Source of the DNA: Marinicella litoralis | GTDB lineage: Bacteria > Pseudomonadota > Gammaproteobacteria > Xanthomonadales > Marinicellaceae | NCBI RefSeq assembly: GCF_002591915.1 | Contig: NZ_NIHB01000001.1 | Span: forward strand, 832,741 to 896,740 | Length of the DNA: 64,000 nucleotides | Direction: 5' to 3' | Shown here: positions 62,335-64,000 of the stretch, piece by piece | Numbering within the stretch: the stretch's first letter is position 1 | How the letters are laid out: the number at the start of each line of letters is the position of its first letter | The notes under the pieces: generated by a model | The model's database searches: none | What the model was told of the DNA's origin: nothing | The model's input: the letters and a program-made list of their open reading frames with translations, nothing else | Made by a program: the position numbers and the translations under genes

Positions 62335-63484
62335 TATAAGAATAGACAACAATCACAGTGATAGTAGCAATCAGAGCCCCTTGCGTAAAGCAGGGGGCGT
62401 ATTTAGGCATAAAGCCAAGATACTAACTTGTAAACAATTCATGAGTTCAAGTGTTGAGCCTAATTGGTTGATTAATGGTGTGATTGAGAAAGATACTACA
62501 GGTGTGCTTTATGGCCGAACTGGCACATACAAATCATTTGTAGCTTTGGATTGGGCATTGTCAGTGGCTACAGGAAAGGATTGGCATAGTCATGAGACAA
62601 AGCAAGGGGTTGCTGTTTACGTGGCCGGTGAGGGCTTCCACGGGCTAATCAAACGTGTCAAGGCTTGGTTTGTAAGGTATGGTTATGATGATGCAGAATT
62701 CATGCCTACCGATACAAGAGTTGCAGTATTAAATGATGATGAGTACGAAAACTTTTTAAATCAACTTGAACAAATTGGCCAGCCGATTGGTTTAGTGATA
62801 TTTGATACGTTACGTAAATGCTTTGGCCGCGGCGATGAAAACAGTGCCTCTGAAATGGGGGAGTTTTTTAGCCGTGTTGATGCGATAAGACGTGCCTTTA
62901 ATACCACATGTTTGATTATCCATCATAAAAACAAAAGCAATGTAATACGTGGTAGTAATTCACTTGAGTCTGACGTTGACTATCTATACCAGCTGGAATC
63001 AAAGTCTAAAAACAAGGCCGTGCTTCATGCTGAAAAATTAAAAGATGTGGAAACACCAAGCCCAAAATATTTAAAGTTTAGTTTGATTGATATTGGTCAT
63101 AGTTCTGAAGGTGAGACGATCCAATCATTGGTTCCCGAGATGACTAAAAAGAATGTTGATACCAATACCAATAAACCTAATGGCATCAGAGGTCAGGTGT
63201 ATGACTACATAATATTGCACTGCCGACAGTTGACTTCCTGGTCAGCAGTTATTGATGGTGTATCTCAAAACAAACCTTATAGCCAAGAGCAGATTACTTC
63301 AGCATTAAAAGGGCTAAGGACAAGCGTCAGAGATGGTGTGATTCAGACTCTTGCTTTTGATAAAATTGGTGGCAGTAATCATGTTCAGTCGATGAGTAGA
63401 GGTTCCATTGATAGCTTCCATGATTTAGGTGGAAGCTCTGGTTATAGTTCCATGGAAGTTCCAACGGTGCAAACGCAAGCATAG
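62327..63484 (+). CDS. RepA-like AAA ATPase (element replication helicase family)
   Basis: A 385-residue protein with a RecA-like ATPase core. Walker A is GRTGTYKS (residues 63-70), Walker B is IGLVIFD (D160), and the sensor region LIIHHKNKSNVIRGSNSLESDVDYLYQL follows, as in RepA/AAA_25 proteins of plasmids and islands. The C-terminal ~100 residues (VDTNTNKPNGIRGQVYDYIILHC...) resemble a winged-helix domain and end in a low-complexity Ser-rich tail. It likely drives replication or maintenance of the excised element. An ATG at 62327 with a GGAG site (AAAGGAGTCCAAC) fits. Confidence 0.82.
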   Translation: MPDIRIDNNHSDSSNQSPLRKAGGVFRHKAKILTCKQFMSSSVEPNWLINGVIEKDTTGVLYGRTGTYKSFVALDWALSVATGKDWHSHETKQGVAVYVAGEGFHGLIKRVKAWFVRYGYDDAEFMPTDTRVAVLNDDEYENFLNQLEQIGQPIGLVIFDTLRKCFGRGDENSASEMGEFFSRVDAIRRAFNTTCLIIHHKNKSNVIRGSNSLESDVDYLYQLESKSKNKAVLHAEKLKDVETPSPKYLKFSLIDIGHSSEGETIQSLVPEMTKKNVDTNTNKPNGIRGQVYDYIILHCRQLTSWSAVIDGVSQNKPYSQEQITSALKGLRTSVRDGVIQTLAFDKIGGSNHVQSMSRGSIDSFHDLGGSSGYSSMEVPTVQTQA

Positions 63485-63558
63485 CGAAGTTTGAAAATGT
63501 TCCATTGGTGTTCCAACAATATGCGCCGGTTTAATTTTGTTGGTAATGGAAGTGATGG

Positions 63559-63592
63559 AAGCCCCCCTATGTAATAGGGGGCTTACTTCCAT
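63559..63592. terminator. GC-rich hairpin between convergent element genes
   Basis: AGCCCCC...TAT (from 63560) pairs with ATAGGGGGCT (to 63592), leaving a small loop and one bulge. It lies between the RepA-like gene (plus) and the last partial gene (minus). No T run follows, so it may be a terminator or a replication-related structure. Confidence 0.45.
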
Positions 63593-63637
63593 TCCATAAA
63601 ACCCAGTGTTAAAACTCAATCAAAACCTTAGATAAAG

Positions 63638-64000
63638 CTACTTAATAAGCTCTAGCTTTCTAAAGACTTTTGATAATTTTTTCATTGCTGATTTAATCAT
63701 GCCAGCATTGCCCGATAATATTCCGCCTCTAGTGGTGTTCATGTAGCCAGAATAAACAAGTCGATTTGATACAATATGATTTAGGGTGATACTGTGATTT
63801 ATGGTGCGCTGATTCATTTTGTATTCGGCACCGGTTTCTTTGGCCGTACCGTTGTACTGATAATTGCCATTCCCTGTGTCCCTTAATGTTCCACTATGTT
63901 GCATTTGTCTAGTGTCCATGAACTTAACATCCTTGTTGCTTTCGTTAGCATATTGAATAACTAACACAAGCTCAAAACCCTTGTCTTTTAAATTAGCCAA
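63638..64000 (-). CDS. Partial hypothetical protein (5' end outside window)
   Basis: A minus-strand reading of 120 residues running off the window edge; the first codon at 63998-64000 is TTG, so the true start is probably upstream. Readable parts: VLVIQYANESNKDVKF, a polar repeat-like middle (GNGNYQYNGTAKETGAEY) and a basic C-terminus (MIKSAMKKLSKVFRKLELIK). No family is recognised. It faces the RepA-like gene and is the only minus-strand gene of the element seen. Confidence 0.55.
   Translation of the reverse strand: MANLKDKGFELVLVIQYANESNKDVKFMDTRQMQHSGTLRDTGNGNYQYNGTAKETGAEYKMNQRTINHSITLNHIVSNRLVYSGYMNTTRGGILSGNAGMIKSAMKKLSKVFRKLELIK

Larger units (their letters stand above)
60025..64000 (+). 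mobile_element. Integrated genetic element at tRNA-Phe (left part; right end outside window)
   Basis: Downstream of tRNA-Phe the housekeeping genes stop. There follow a tyrosine integrase, a small helix-turn-helix protein, an unknown gene, a RepA-like ATPase and a partial unknown gene, with an AT-rich, sparsely coding style. This is a typical tRNA-targeted island or satellite. attL should overlap the tRNA 3' end; the matching attR must be to the right of base 64000, because no second copy of the tRNA 3' sequence is seen in the window. Type (mobilisable island, phage satellite, ICE) is undetermined. Confidence 0.85.

Noticed and set aside
60025..64000. Search for attR (second copy of the tRNA-Phe 3' end) inside the window
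   Set aside because: No second copy of the ACCGGGCACCA region with flanking T-arm sequence was found; the right end must lie beyond base 64000.

Overview
The window is chromosomal DNA from a Gram-negative bacterium, almost certainly a gammaproteobacterium. The housekeeping genes (relA, glyQS, ettA, uvrD, engB, prmC, rsmD-coaD-yfhL, ftsY, mutY, yggX, rnpB) have the lengths and motifs expected for that class. The moderately AT-rich DNA, an exosortase of the XrtH type with a VPTLxxYG-tailed substrate, DUF3379/ECF pairs, many secreted proteases, and secreted proteins ending in DGFE-like tails point to a marine relative of Marinicella or the low-GC Lysobacterales. That taxonomic placement is inference; there is no 16S gene here.

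Layout. 1-3.3 kb: an oppABC-type peptide importer, the last gene cut by the window edge. 3.4-7.1 kb: DUF962 protein, prmC, and an overlapping cluster of an ankyrin protein, an ECF sigma factor and a small membrane protein. 7.1-9.9 kb: an OmpR/EnvZ-like two-component system divergent from exosortase H; the space between holds three TTAA half-sites at 11-bp period and a terminator hairpin in the regulator's leader. 10-13.9 kb: an orphan HPt protein behind a large OmpA/cadherin-repeat protein, then a DUF3379 protein with its ECF sigma factor; the OmpA and sigma genes share a 13-bp promoter block. 14-31.6 kb: oligopeptidase B-like lipoprotein, multidomain reprolysin, ettA, LTA-synthase-like protein, DUF502, PqqB-like hydrolase, tex, uvrD, an unrecognised gene, engB. 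31.7-36.5 kb: cytochrome c4, two DsbA-like proteins, monofunctional relA and rnpB. 36.7-47.8 kb: subtilase, S9 peptidase, glyQS, a tandem DUF6090-like family with a decayed third copy, adenine deaminase. 47.9-53 kb: two surface proteins with C-terminal sorting tails flanking a TPR-sulfotransferase, and an FG-GAP/UnbV protein. 53-59.9 kb: MAPEG, metallo-hydrolase, ggt, yfhL, coaD, rsmD, ftsY, mutY, yggX. 59.9 kb to the end: tRNA-Phe and the left part of an integrated element (integrase, small DNA-binding protein, RepA-like ATPase, unfinished cargo gene).

How the parts fit. The most interesting theme is the envelope: an exosortase whose promoter region appears to be an OmpR-type operator, two candidate substrates 38 kb away with different tail motifs, a sigma-controlled OmpA/cadherin protein, and a set of secreted proteases. 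The second theme is the tRNA-Phe element, with a symmetric set of GGGGACA repeats between tRNA and integrase. No CRISPR array, rRNA operon or insertion sequence was seen.
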